A stretch of 64,000 nucleotides of DNA from Amorphophallus konjac (GCA_022559845.1 CM040126.1:128006886-128070885); one strand, 5' to 3'. Counted from the first letter of the stretch, positions 35,600 to 48,131 are shown. The notes: generated from the sequence alone by a model not told the origin. Program-made: numbers and translations.

Positions 35600-37829
35600 C
35601 CAGGACCCAAGGTTTCTTGGGTATCTGTTGCATCAAAATGATGTGTTTGTTGCAGGCGTGCCTTGGAGATGAATAAAGGGGTTAATAATCCAAGCCACTC
35701 AAGAATGTGACCCCTAGGATCCTGCACTATTTAGGTCAGTTCTGAAAACCTGTTTTAAATTCTGTCATATGAAATTGTGTGTTTTAGATAGTTGCATATC
35801 ATGCTAATCTGTCTGTGCTCAATTGAAATTACTCCAAAAATCAGAAATGGACTTGGAGTTTATGGTATTCTTTCTCTGGCTGCACTGCATATTTGTTTCA
35901 TGTGTGTGAATCATGAAATCATGTTTAAAGCTTCAATTGGATGATATGCATTCTGTCAGGGGGAGTTTAGTTATTTTTGCCTGAAAGTTAGGACATTCAG
36001 AATTAGGAAACATCTTTAGAAAATGCATTGAATGTGCATACATGTGGTGTAGAGCATTGCATATCATTATATATGAAAAATCCAATAAGAAGAATCTCAT
36101 TGCATCTAGACAGGGGGAGCATTTTAGTTTCATCAGTCTTTCACACTTTGAACACCTGCTGTCTGGCTTTCCGAATCACATATTCTCTCTTGATGATTAA
36201 ATCCTTGCCCTCCATTCATTGTCAATACATGTCAGACTGATCTGTCTGTATTCCAGACTTAGCTATTGGTTTCTTGTAAATCTATCTGATGCATATTGAT
36301 CATACCTGTTGCAAGCATGAGTTCCATTTGTCTTTCTCTCTATGCATGCTTGTCAAATGTCTCTTGCTACTGAATGCTTTGTCTATGTTAAACGTACAGA
36401 GAAGTGAAGTAATATCAGTTTGTGCACCCTTTCACAAATCTGAAATAATCTTTAATAAAGAATCTTCTATTATACAAGTTTAAGAATATTTGTTGATTTG
36501 AATTGGTTTAAGTCTTATGTATTCCTAAGTTTGAATTTGAAGGACCTGAAAATATCTGAATCAATTTTTTTAATAAACCTTAACTGACTGTCTCATGTAA
36601 GTTCATGTAAGATCTTCCGACATCTGAAAATTAAAACCTTGATTTACTTTGGTTGAAATGCATGTAACATGTATTATTTTTAAACAAGTCACTTTGAAAA
36701 TTAAAAGGGCAGCAACGACAAAATCATTGTAAAAGAAATGAATATTGTGGCAGAGCAATGACTTAATTGCACTGAGAAACTGAACCCTCTATCAAAGAAA
36801 TGGAGAGGAATTTATGTCATGAAGTGCTTCATGTTACCTCTGTTCATATGGTCAAATCTATAGGGCTGGTTTCACTTAGTAGCTGGGGGTATTGGCGTCT
36901 AAAAAATGTGTACCCTTAATATCAAAGGTGTAAATCATCTGTGTAATTTTCGATCAGAGATAGATATGGTAGTTTATGCTTAGTAACTGGGGGTACTAGC
37001 GTCTAACCCACGTGTACCCTTAATGTCAAAGGTATAAATGACACCTGTCTGGTCACTAAGCTCAATGTTAAAAGCAAAAGTGAAAAAGATTTGCTGTAAC
37101 CCTTGCAATTCAAAATTCACTAAGTGTCATTTTGTTTAACCTCAATACTCTTGACTGTTTTTCCTAAAGAAGTCAATGGAATTAATTGTGTAAGATGAAA
37201 GAAGTTTGAACTAGAATGTTATATGAGAAATTGGTTCATTTTTATTAAAAAATTACTTCAGATATGAGTATTGTATTTTATTGACAAACCTTGTGTACAT
37301 CATTCTTAAACCATGCTTGTCAATTAAAGCCATTTCATAAGCTTTTATAATAGAAGATTCTGAAACTTTAAACATGGATATATGGATTGGGTGCCCCACT
37401 GAAAATCCTTTCTTCTCATATACTTTGGTTTAGAGATCACACCAGCTCAGATTCTGCTCACTTGAAACTCATTGTGCTTATCTTCTACACTCTTTTACAG
37501 TCCACAAATCAAGTTGTGCTTCTATTAATTTTTTCAATCTGTAATGATCCGAACAACTATATCAATGTACCAGGTATCAGACTTTCAATCTCACTGATCC
37601 TGTGGTTGCTGATCATCCATGATCCTCTTGTTGCATTCATGTTGTGTCATTAAGGGGGAGAATAGCTTTTCTATGCCTTCATGCCTTAGTCAAAGGGGGA
37701 GTTTTTACTTCAATCATTTCATGCATGCTTATATTCCTCTCTCAAACTATTTTCATTTTGTTGAAGTCAAGGGGGAGAATGAGAGTCAATGTTGACTCAT
37801 AGTGTTGCCATCATCAAAAAGGGGGAGAT
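35600..37829 (+). other. Element B: gag end, protease remnant, 3' non-coding region
   Basis: The first 140 bases complete gag (PGPKVSWVSVASK) and hold a decayed protease start (DPALFRS at about 35730). After that no pol domain is found. The rest is non-coding with six purine tracts of the type agggggag (35957, 36112, 37652, 37693, 37767, 37819) and a duplicated module at 36866-37045. The last tract abuts the right LTR and is the polypurine tract. Confidence 0.7.
36866..37045. repeat. Duplicated GGGGGTAYTRGCGTCT module, element B
   Basis: Two copies (about 36880-36935 and 36981-37040) share tagtarctgggggtaytrgc, then gtctaa and cgtgtaccctta. The same pair occurs on the other strand in element D at 53440-53610. 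Confidence 0.75.
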
Positions 37830-40334
37830 TGTTGTGCCTCTGTGATTTTGATGATAGAAAACACTATAAGTCACCATGTGTTTGCATGAAAGATTGTATG
37901 AAAGATTGAATGTTTATACATCTGCTCTTTGCACTATACATTAATGAGGATCGCTTGCTGTGCATTGCTTAAGTCAGTGCTGTTGAATAATTACTGTATG
38001 CATCACGAGTATAATTGCTGTATGCATTACGAATTGCTGTATGCATTACGAGTTTGATGAGCATTTCATGGGTATGCTGGTGCATGCATCGCACTGAAGA
38101 AGGTCAGTGCATTTTCTGTCTCGGTGCAAACTTTGCATTAGACATATGCGTCTTACTTTGCGTCTTATATAGCATAGTAAGTGCATGTTTTACTTTGGTG
38201 CATAGGTGCACTTGGTGCAATATTGGTCATAGGCATGTCTCAAGTCTGTGCAAACTTCATCATATAGGTCTTGTGCACATGAGCTTCTAAGTCGGTGGAT
38301 ATTTCAAGTCCGTGCATTAAATGTTCAACCTCGGTGCAAGTCTTGATGTAGTATATGGTGGTCGGTACATATTTGTATTTTGGTTTAGACTCGGTGCTAG
38401 ATTACCTCGGTGCAGTTTGTGTCTCATGTACACATCTGCGTCTCATGCATGGCATGCATCTGCACTTGCATCTCATGATTGAGTGCGTCTCATTTCACGT
38501 CAGTGCATCTTTTCTGCATGCATTCAAACTCAGTGCATACGCGACACAAGTCGGTGCACATTCTGTGCCATGTGCACATAGGTCTGTGCATCGTTATATA
38601 AAGTCCGTGCAGAGTCAAGCATAATGTCAATCTAAGTCGGTGCAATAACCGTAGTCTCATGCATTCGTTGAGTCGGTGCAATAGCTGTCGACTGGGCATG
38701 ACCAAGTCGGTGCAATAGCTGTCGGCTGGGCACGGCCAAGTCTGTGCAATGCCTTTAGCGCATCAGATATATCTATGCAATATTTCTCATAGCATTCACT
38801 GAGTCAGTGCAACACTTGCACCAAGCACTTAGAGTTTGTGCATCCCTCTCATACTCGCACACACGGAGTCCATGCAAGGCTGCTCATGACCCGAGCAGGT
38901 CTATGCAATGCTTGCACATTGCATACACATAGCTAGTGCATCCGTTAGTCTTGTGCTGCAAATAAGTCTGTGCATATGCTAGTGTGACAGTACTGAACTC
39001 GTGCATGAATGTGTATACATCACAATTAAGTCTGTGCACATCTGGCTTATTCACCTATTGACTCCGTGCAGTCCTGTTTAAATCTTTACTATATGTATAA
39101 TTGTCTCGAGATGATATTTCTTTCTGACTGTATGACATGTATTTTTTTCGAGAAGAATAAGAATGGCACGTGATCCAAGAGTGGAGGAGGTGTCAGGATC
39201 GTGACACGTGGAAAGCATTGAGCTAGGATGCTGCCACGTGGGCCAAGGCATTTGGGCGGGAATCGTGGAAAGCACATGCCCTACATCTGTTGCTCATATA
39301 AAAAGGAAGCCTCTTCTTCCGGAGAAGACTGATCAAAGCAGAAAGATCTAGAGCAAGCACGATCCAGAAAGTAGAAGAAAAAAAGAGAGCAGAGCAAAAG
39401 AAAAAGAGAGTTCGTGAGAACAAGGGAAGAAAAGAGAGAACATCAGAGAGAGAAAAGAAGCAGAAGAAGAGGAAGAAAGAAAGAGAAAGATAGAGAGCTT
39501 GAGGAGAGGAAGTAAAGCCTTAGCGAAAAATTTGTCTCCACTGGACTTTGGATCAAATCCATGCCAGTCAGCTCCCTGAGAGCCACATTTGTGCTATCAT
39601 TGTATACAACTTTCTATCGCTGTGATTTCTCATTTCTTATTTTTCTTTTACACTCTTTATTTCAAGCTGTTAGTCAGCAGAGCAAGCTGTGTTGCTCAGC
39701 AGTAGCAGAGGATCGGTTGCTCTGGATGGCCAAGCTATATTGCCCAGTGGTTACAGAGGAGGATTCCTTTGGTCGGCTACGCTGTATTGCCCAGCGTGTC
39801 AAGCTGTTAGGCAGCGTATGGCTAAGTTGTATTGCCCAACGGAAGCAAGCTGTGACGCTCAGCGGTTGTAGGCAAGCTGTGAGGCACAGCGATTTAAGCT
39901 ATGTATCAGCGGAAGCCACACTCGGGTTTGAGTGTGGGGTGGACGTAGGTCTGAAGGACCGAACCACCTAAAAATCTTCTGTCCATCGTGGTTTGATTGT
40001 TTATTCTACTCCGCTAGATGTATGCTTAGGATCGTTCATGATAGTCTGATCTTATATCTAGTGAGAGATTGGTTTGCACACCGTGCATTTGATTCTGGTC
40101 TTGATAGAGTCAAGTTGATTAGATGAACTGAGTCATCTCTTTAGTTTATATAGAGTAGATCAGAAGTACAGTTTATCTGATCTTCCTTCCATCATTTGAA
40201 GAGAGCATCTAAGCTGATTAAGGCACCTGTGCGTTTTAATTCCGCATCTCTGGTTATTATAAGTTTTAATTGGGCAAAGTTTTAGAGAGGGATTCATTCA
40301 CCCCCCCTCTGAATCCATCGCACCGGTCCTAACA
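37830..40334 (+). repeat. Element B right (3') LTR
   Basis: 2505 bp, TGTTGTGCCTCTG ... CGGTCCTAACA, followed by the TSD gaggt at 40335-40339. It holds one motif unit more than the left LTR, at about 38670-38740. Confidence 0.92.
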
Positions 40335-41930
40335 GAGGTTGTGCATCCATAGCAGCTTTTGATTCTGCCACAGGAGGGAACTTCTCTCTTGGAGTTCTGC
40401 GGCAGATGACCTTGACTCTTCCTACTAGATGTAGTATAGGCTAAGGCGCAACACTCTTGATAATTTTAGCAGCCACAAGTGGAGCAAGCTGCTCATAATC
40501 TATCTCAGGAGGCTGCCTTTATTGCATTTATGAGACCATTTCCTGCAAGGTTTACAATCTACTGAGCATAGTCTGTTGTACCTCAGACACTATGTCTTAA
40601 ATAGAGCTCAATTAGTATGTTATTACTTGGCAGTGCTCGTTAACCACCTACTCAATATGCTCCATTCTTCTCCTGATGGGAGTCACATTGGCGGATATAC
40701 TACCTATAATTTCTAGAATGTGAGACATGTCGATGCACAACTGGGTAGATGAAACTTGGACTGATGTTCCCTCTCTCATAATTTCACTTAACTTGGGGTG
40801 CATTCTATCAGCTTTATGTGCCATCCTATTACTAAAGCTTCTAAATTGTTGTGAAATCTGCTCCAGTCTAGCAAACACTCTTTCCAAGTCAATATTTACT
40901 GGAGAGGGTATCTGAGAAGCTGGTGCCTCTATCTCTAGCAGTGTTTCTTACGTTTGCATTCCTACTTCCACTACCCCGTGAGTTGCTACTTCTTGTGTTC
41001 CAGCTTCAGCATGAGCAGCTGGACAGGGTTCAGTTGTTCTACCCCATACATCTCCTTCTCCCTAAGCAGAGGACACTTCTGGTAGAAACATATCTTAAAT
41101 GAGAGTGTCAATTATGGCCATCATCTTCTCTAGAGTTGTTTTCTCCATCACTGCTGCTTCTTCTCTTTCTATCTGTATGGGCTCTACCTACACTAATTCA
41201 AACCTTACAACATGTGTAGCTTTCTTGCCCTTGCTTGCCTTTTGCACCCATTTGTCATCTTGGAAAACATAGCCACCCTTAAGCAAGTTTGTTTCATCAA
41301 TAGGGTTGGCGGCCACTGCTTCTTCCCCTGGCAAATCAATGCTATAATGGGCGAAAATGAGGGTAAGAGGAGCCCCATATGGTAGGAGTGCTCCCTTGTT
41401 ACTGACACCCTTTTCTCTGCTTATTCGCTCCATTGTGGCATTTATCCCTTCATACATGATAGCTCCCAGGTTGATTCTTTCTTTCTTCTTTGGGGTCTAC
41501 ATAATCTGTAGATCCATAACACTCATATGAGTTACCTCCCCTGGGACTTATGCAGTGGGCAGACACCAGATGAAGAATTCTCAGTTCCTGGTCCATCTTC
41601 TCTGTTGTGATCTCCTCAGCGTCTGAGCCCAACAGCCAATGGATGATCTCCCTTGTTTCTTCTTTCTCAATTGATTTTCTCAACCTGAGCCCTTGATCGT
41701 CACTTCCCAAAATTTCATTCAGAAGGGTTTCCATGATAACCACTTTTGTTCCCTTTACTGAGGTTCTCAGGCAATCTTTCTCCCCTCCAATGTTACCAAA
41801 GAAGCAACAGATGAGCGTGGGATAGAGAGTATCTATAGAACATACCACTAAGCATTTGGATGTAGCAAGCATTTCTTTGACATTTACCCCCTTTGATGCA
41901 AGCGCACAAACATCCACCTTCTTTCTTTGG
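40335..41930 (-). pseudogene. Element A extra ORF, 5' part (plant-transposon-domain-like)
   Basis: Minus strand, downstream of A's pol and in the same sense. Segments read in order: MDVCALASKGVNVKEMLATSKCL, then IHWLLGSDAEEITTEKMDQELRILHLVSAHCISPRGG, a frame change near 41500, and INLGAIMYEGINATMERISR with LLPYGAPLTLIFAHYSIDLPGEE, followed by a long linker and a helical segment (ERVFARLEQISQQFRSFSNRMAHK). The ILHLV..HCISPRGG, INLG and LPYGAPLTLIF pattern resembles the putative plant transposon protein domain (Transposase_32-like) often found with plant LTR elements; this is resemblance only. Stops and frameshifts make it a pseudogene. Continues at 18801-20221. Confidence 0.55.
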
Positions 41931-42477
41931 CAGCTTGCTTGGTGACTAATCCGGAGGTTGCCTGTCCTATTGCTACTGTCATCTCTCTCAACAGGGTTTT
42001 TGATAGTGTAGAAAGGATTGTGTAGGAGAGAATCACTCCTGCAATGAAAAAGCTTTGAGCTTTCTAGAGGTGAAAGCTTAGATAGAGGAGAAGAGAAGCG
42101 AAGTCGATGGAGCTCATAGGTGGAAAGCAGAGAAGAAGATGAAGGATTTTCGCAAGGAAGATGTACTTACCTTTTCAATATAACTGGCTGCATTCTAAAA
42201 GTATTTTCAATTTTCACAACCATTTTACTTTAATTTGGGTTTCATTTTAATTTCGTCTAATTCGGCTACATTTGAATTAGACATAAGGGGTTTTTGTCTT
42301 GTAGTGCCCTTAGACGATATTTCGTCTAACTTGGGTTCACTTTTAGGCAATAGCATTCATTTATGACTAATCTCCATGTTTGACCCCATTTGATTGTTAG
42401 ATGAACTTACTTTGTCTAGTTGAAAAACATTTGGGCCAACCCCTTTATATATAAATATATATTTGTAATATCCATCT
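41931..42477 (-). other. Element A spacer between pol and the extra ORF, with palindrome motifs
   Basis: Non-coding. Contains tttcgtctaatt (42252), ttagacgatatttcgtctaa (42311) and weaker copies, the same motif as in A's LTR. Confidence 0.65.
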
Positions 42478-43276
42478 GTGAATGACTTCAATTTCTACAC
42501 ATGCCAAGCTCACGTCTGATGGTGGAGGACCTATCCTCAGCTAAGGGTTTGATAAATATATCAGCTCATTGATGATTTGTATCAATGAATATAAGATTTA
42601 TGTCTTCCTTAGCTACATGGTCTCTAATAAAATGATAACTTACCTTTATATGCTTGGTCCTACAGTGTTGAATTGGATTTTTGGTCAAATTTATGATACT
42701 GGTGTTATCATAATGTATTAGAATCCTATTGAGCTCAAATCTATAATCACACAATTGATGCTTGATCAAGAGCACCTATATATAACAAATGTCAGCAACT
42801 ACATACACGGCCTCTGTAGTTGACAATACAATAGAATTCTGTTTCCTTGAGGACCATGAGATCTACTAGGCATCCCCCAAAGAACTATCATGTTCCGATG
42901 GTGCTTTGTTTTTTTCAATCTTACATCTTCAATAATCTGCATCTGAGTATGCAATGACATTGAATTCATTCCCCCTTGGATACCATAAAGCCAAATTAAT
43001 GGTTATTATGCAATGGCATCGAATTCATTCCCCCTTGGATACCATAAACCCAGATTAATTGTTCCATTTAAGTATTTAAAAATATGTTTTACTGTTGTTA
43101 AATGTGATGCCTTAGGTTTTATCTGATATCTAGCATACATGCATATGCTAAACAATATATCAGGCCTACTTGCAGTAAGACAAAGGAGGGATCCAATCAT
43201 ACATCTATATAACTTTTCTTCTACCTCCTTACCTTTTTTGTCCGAGTCTAGCTTGGTGGAGGAAGCCATTGGCATT
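42478..43276 (-). pseudogene. Element A pol: late RT and RNase H
   Basis: Minus strand. PMPMASSTKLDSDKKGKEVEEKLYRCMIGSLLCLTASRPDILFSICMYARYQ is the conserved stretch after copia RT. RNase H follows, ending ILIHYDNTSIINLTKNPIQHCRTKHIKVSYHFIRDHVAKEDI. Frames are interrupted, and a 59-bp tandem duplication lies at 42951-43068. Joins without loss to 49157-49711 across element E. Confidence 0.82.
42951..43068. repeat. 59-bp tandem duplication in A pol
   Basis: gcaatgacattgaattcatt (42951) recurs at 43010 with few changes. The duplicated unit repeats the WYPRGNEFD codons and disrupts the frame. Confidence 0.8.
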
Positions 43277-43281
43277 GGTGC
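43277..43281. other. TSD of element E, left copy
   Basis: ggtgc here and at 49152-49156; the pol frame of A resumes exactly after it. Confidence 0.85.
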
Positions 43282-44029
43282 TGTAATGCCCCAGGTTTTT
43301 CGGATCATTTTCGTGGGTCTCGGAGTGTATTTTGTGCTTTACACGTGTTTTTCCTTGATGTGCTTTCGGAACTCTGTGCAGGGCGAACCATGACGTTCTC
43401 CGACTCCGGGATAGTATCGGCACGTTTTGATCCTCCCGAGGATCATGGAGGTAATTTTTAATATTTTTCTGAGTTTCTGGAATTTTTGAGTTTTTCTATA
43501 TATATTAACCTCTTTTTCTCTCTGTCCCTCACTCTCTCCTTCTCTCTTCTCTCACGCTCTCCCTTCTCACCCTCTCTTTTCCGGCAGTCGATGGAGCGGG
43601 GCGGGGGCGTAGCGGGGTGATGCGAGAGGGGAGGACAGCGAGGATGGGTCGAGGATCGGGGGACGGAGGCGTGTGGAAGCTCGGCCGCGAGTTCGTGCCT
43701 CGACGAGGGTTCAACGGCCTTTTCTTCGTGGATCGACGTCCACGGCGCGTCAAATCTTCGGTGGAGGTAGGGAGATGGACCCTCAGCTCATGTACTTCAT
43801 TTTTAACGAGTTTTATAGGCCGTGGTGAGCCGAGCGGACTTATTTGAGTATTTTGTGAAAAATCCATATTTTTGGGGAGTGAGCCCGATCTAGAGTTTTG
43901 ACCACATTTTTGGGGTCTAATTAGGTCCTCTCGGTGCTAGAGAGATTGGGGACTAGTTTCCCATTGTTTCGCTCTTCACATGAGTGTGAATGGGGCGTGG
44001 AATGGGTTTTTCGCGGTTTCCGTTGTTTT

Positions 44030-44470
44030 CACGCTCAGGACGACCTAGCGGTCGTTCCAGTGATCGCTAGGGTGCTAGCAGTCATGTGGAGACCGCTAGG
44101 GGGTCCCTTATGTCGGTTTGAGCCTTGCGGTCTCACGATAGACCGCCAGGGTTCCTTGCGGTCTGGTGAAGACCGCTTGGCTCTACTTTACGGTCCAGGG
44201 GTGACCGTTTGACCATGTTTTGGTCGTTTGAGGTTGGTGGGGTAGCGGTCTCGCGACTGACCGCTAGGCTACGTCAAGCGGTCAGGGGGACGACCACCAC
44301 CCTTCCAGGCGGTCCTGTGGTGACCACTTGAGGTTTTTGTTTTGTGTTCCTTGCGGTCTCGCGATAGACCGCCAGGCCAGCCCTTGCGGTGCAGGGGTGG
44401 GCCGCTAGGCTGTGCCTTGCGGTCCAGGGGTAGACCGCTGGGCACTGTGATGGTCTAAGGAGGACCGGCA
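44030..44470. repeat. GCGGTC...GACCGC palindrome array in element E
   Basis: About ten units of the type gcggtcy-N(3-10)-gaccgctagg (for example 44126, 44156, 44242, 44278, 44353, 44386, 44418) at about 30-40 bp spacing. Half-sites are exact inverted complements. Confidence 0.85.
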
Positions 44471-45336
44471 CTTTGTTTTCCGTGTTAGATGTGTTTTGTT
44501 ACATTATGTTAACCCCGGTCGACTCGGTTGTGACCCAGTGGTCGACCTTCGGTCTCGTGGATGTCCCGGATATCCCGTGGGTTCTGTCTCCGTGTTTCAG
44601 GGGTGTCTGGAGGTACCGTGTTACCTCAATTAGCGTGCCCATAGATTTAGAGGGTCCGGGCGACCCTACTTGTGTTCTGGGCTTTCGTGTTATGCTTGAT
44701 CAGGTCACCGTGTATCGGTGTGAGTGGGGTGGGGTTTCCCCTGCGTGTCATGGGTTTCTCCAGAAGATGGTTCCCGAGTGGGCCTAGTGTATGGCCTTGG
44801 ACTGCGAGTCCAGTCCTCCAGCCTAGGGCTGGAGGTTTCCCGCTTTTCTCTGGGATGGGAATCGGCGTGGCGGCTTGTGAGCTACCTTGGGAATCATGAT
44901 TCTGTGTTTTCCACGTGGGCCGTGTGTGTGGCTTGTGGACTGTGAGTCCAATTACCCAGCCTAGGGCTGGAGGGTTTCTCAGTTCCCTTTTCAAGGGAAT
45001 GATCTCAACAGTTGTGAATTGCCTCGTGAGTCATCATGCCAAGGTTTCTGACCCTAGGGTTAGGGCAAATTGACGGCGTGGAGCCGTTCGGTGCAACGGT
45101 CTTGACCTCGAGTCTTGTGACTCAAGGACCGTTAGATTTAGTAAGTCTAGAGGACTGTCCAGGGTCTAGTGGCTCGGCACGTCTTGGTTCTCCTCGACTT
45201 TCGCACAGGGTGCGTGCGTGTTTCTCAGAGTTCTCCTCGGAGAGTGGTCACATCAGTGACTCCTCACTAGTCGTAGCATTCTGACACGCGTGTGGTCCCA
45301 CCACGGAGTGGTGGCGAGGCTTTACCCGAGAGAGAC

Positions 45337-48131
45337 TGTGACGACCCAGGAGATCCGGATACCGATAACCCGATATCATCGATTTACCGATACCAAGAGC
45401 TCGGGGAAGTCACCCAAGAGGCTGATGAGGACCCATAAGGGTTAGTGAGTGTTTGTCGAGGGGATGCATAACGAATAGAAATTACACGCGTAATATTAAT
45501 TAAAGCATTCATTTGAACTTTAAACGGAAGCAATTTAATATATCAGAGTGGTAAAATTTATACAAGTAGTCCAGATCCATTTATCACAAGTCCCACACTA
45601 TACAATGGTCAAAATAAACGACTGCATGGGACATACCCGGCCAAAAGAAGATATAAAGGACAGACTGACTACTAATCGACCACTGCTGGCTCTAAGACTT
45701 TTCACCAAAAGCACGAGAGAATCATGCAGCCGGTTGCTCCACCTCACCTGTAAAAGGAAGGGGTGAGTCTCACAGCAGAGATTTAGTAGGGTTCACAGAA
45801 ATCCCTAACTCACAACTAACTAAAGGAAAGCAATAAGCTAAAGGAAAATAGTAAAGCATGCATTGGCGTAATTTAAAAGACAATCTAGTAAGGCTATAAA
45901 ACTAACTAAACAGTTTATAAACCGCTAACTAATATGCTAATTTAATTCAAATGTGAGTACTCGAAATCTACTAATAGAATAACAACTCAATCATTCCCAA
46001 GTGACAAGAGAGAGAAGGAGAGGAGATCCACCAGAAGAAGAAACCAGATGCGTCCACTGACGGCTCACAATGCGTCTCAAACATCTACGTAAGTCTGGAT
46101 CGCGACAAGCAAGACGCGTAACAGTACCAGAAATGAGTAACTAGTCAGAGCAACACTCGTCAGTGTCAGTACAAGTCTCTAACCACGTGTGCACACACAG
46201 GCTCAATGCCTTGAGCCAGGCCTCTAGCTAGTTTCCCCCCCAGTGGGACGCTACTGTCAAGCAAGAGGGCCCACGGGAACTAGCTTAAAAATCGTAAACC
46301 GGGACTACCCCGCTACCTCTCCCAGGTGGGCCGACACTAAAAGTTGTCGGGCTACGACTGGTGGTTCCATCACTAGGAACGAGAGTATAAGTCTATTGGG
46401 ATCTAAAAACATGCCATAATTTATGATAACAATTAAACATGGAAAATATGCAAGATTAAATGCATAACTGATCGAATCATGTTAAAATGGCAATTATGCA
46501 ACTATTAAATGCATAGTTAATTGAATATGCTAAGATGGCCATTATTCAATAATTCAATGCATAAATAATAGGATATGCTAAAATAATTATTCCATAACTA
46601 AATGCATGAATATCTGTCGGGGTTAAACGGTTGAAAGAAAACCACCCCAGTCGATAAAATGACTTAAACATGGTGGAAATGCTATATTAAATGCATGATT
46701 TAACGAACACACATAGTAGCAGAACAAGCGGTCGAACAACGAACCGCCGCGTGTTGTTGAACGGACTAGCCGTGAAATTTCCACCGCCATTCAAATTTAA
46801 TTTATTTACATGGTCTAATCGTCAGCCGCTAGGGTCAACAAACGATTTATGGCGGACCGTTATACAATCTAGAATAATTGAAACATAGTCCTTACCGGAG
46901 AATCGGATCCACCAGAATCATAATTGGATCCCCTCCCGGTCGACTCAAATCGACGGGAGTTATAATATTTGACCTGTTCCATGCCAATCCATCATCTCAA
47001 TACAATAATTTATTATCTATGAACTCAGCGACGATGGGCATGCTGTAGTTAATCTATGAACTCAGCGACGATGGGCATGCGATAGTTAATCTATGAACTC
47101 AGCAACGATGGGCATGCTATAGTTAATCTATGAACTCAGCAACGATGGGCATGCTGTTAAAACATAAGGACGATGTGCATGCTATTAAAACATAAAGATA
47201 ATGGGCATGCTGTTGTTAATCTATGAACTCAGCGATGATGGGCATGCATTAGGAACAATTTAACGGGCTAGGGCAACGATCCCCCTACCTCAATCGCGAT
47301 GAAAACGTCCTTTCCAACTACGAGCAAGCCGAGGGCTGTCGCGGTTCGCTCGTTCCTGGCTGTCTCTCCACTCCATGGTTTGTCCCGAGTTGATGCTACG
47401 GCGTTCCTCATGTCGTGGGGAAGCTCCCGACGCTTCTGACGAGGCTAGAAGGCCGTCGATGCCGCCGTGGAACCGCGTCTCTGTGCCGGCGTGTGGCTTC
47501 GTCGAGGGTACCGCCGCGGTCTCCACACCGCAGGCCCGCTGGTGAGGTCGTCGGCTCCTCCGCCAAGGCCGCCGGGCCACCGCGCCGTCGAGAAGAGGGA
47601 CGGCGAGAGGGGGTCGCAGGTCTCGTCTCACCTCCACGCGCCGTAAAGGGAGAAAGGGGGCGAGAGAGGGGGGGGGGGGGGTCGCGGTCCTCTTCCTTGG
47701 CCAAGTCGCCGGCGAGGCCGCCGGAGGCCGCCACCGTGTCCGGGGTCACTGGACGCCGAAGTGGAGGAACGGGGAAAAGGGGCGCCTGTCTCACGGTGTT
47801 CGCCTGCGGGTGCCCCTGGGCGCTCTGTCGCCTTCGGGTGAAATGAGGGGGGGGATGATTGGGAAAGTAAGAGAGAGGGGGAGAGATCGACCGTGGGTTA
47901 AAAAAAAGGTTAGAATATTATTTTATATTTTTTTGATTTTTAACCTTATTTTGTATTCTAAACCCCCAACAAGGCATAATTATGCATATGCCCATTAATT
48001 TACATAAAGGCTTTAATCTAATTAGATTATATACTAGAAAAAGCCTATAAATTTCATAAAATTAGCCAAAATTCATGGATTAAATTCCATTATATTACCG
48101 ATAAAGATCCGTTAAAGAACGGGTCTCACAG
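45337..48131 (-). mobile_element. Element F: probable solo LTR inside E
   Basis: 2795 bp, TGTGACGACCCAGG ... GGGTCTCACA with TSD gagac (45332-45336 and 48132-48136). On the minus strand it starts TGTGAGACCCG, has TATA (atataaaata, about 47920) plus a CT-rich leader, and ends ggtatccggatctcctgggt, close to the 3' end of E. A block around 46045 (cagatgcgtccactgacgg) also has its inverse in E at 48388. F is therefore a diverged relative of E inserted in opposite orientation. No coding domains are seen. Confidence 0.7.
47015..47250. repeat. 37-bp minisatellite in element F
   Basis: Four units starting ctatgaactcagc at 47017, 47054, 47091 and 47128 are exactly 37 bp apart. Two shortened variants (acataaggacgatg) and a final full unit (47220) follow. 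Confidence 0.9.

Larger units (their letters stand above)
20222..40334 (+). mobile_element. Element B: copia-type retrotransposon, non-autonomous, split by C
   Basis: B has two LTRs (20222-22693, 37830-40334), a primer binding site, a broken gag, a remnant of the protease start and a polypurine tract, with TSD gaggt. Without the inserted gypsy element C (24677-35599) it is about 9.2 kb. Integrase, RT and RNase H are missing: the sequence passes from a decayed protease start directly into the 3' non-coding region. Gag motifs and LTR features tie it to element D, a copia element with complete pol, so B probably depended on such relatives for its enzymes. Confidence 0.85.

Noticed and set aside
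47290..47846. Long GC-rich open frames on both strands
   Set aside because: They lie in the leader region of solo LTR F, overlap in several frames, consist of low-complexity Arg/Pro/Gly and show no domain; high GC removes stop codons by chance.
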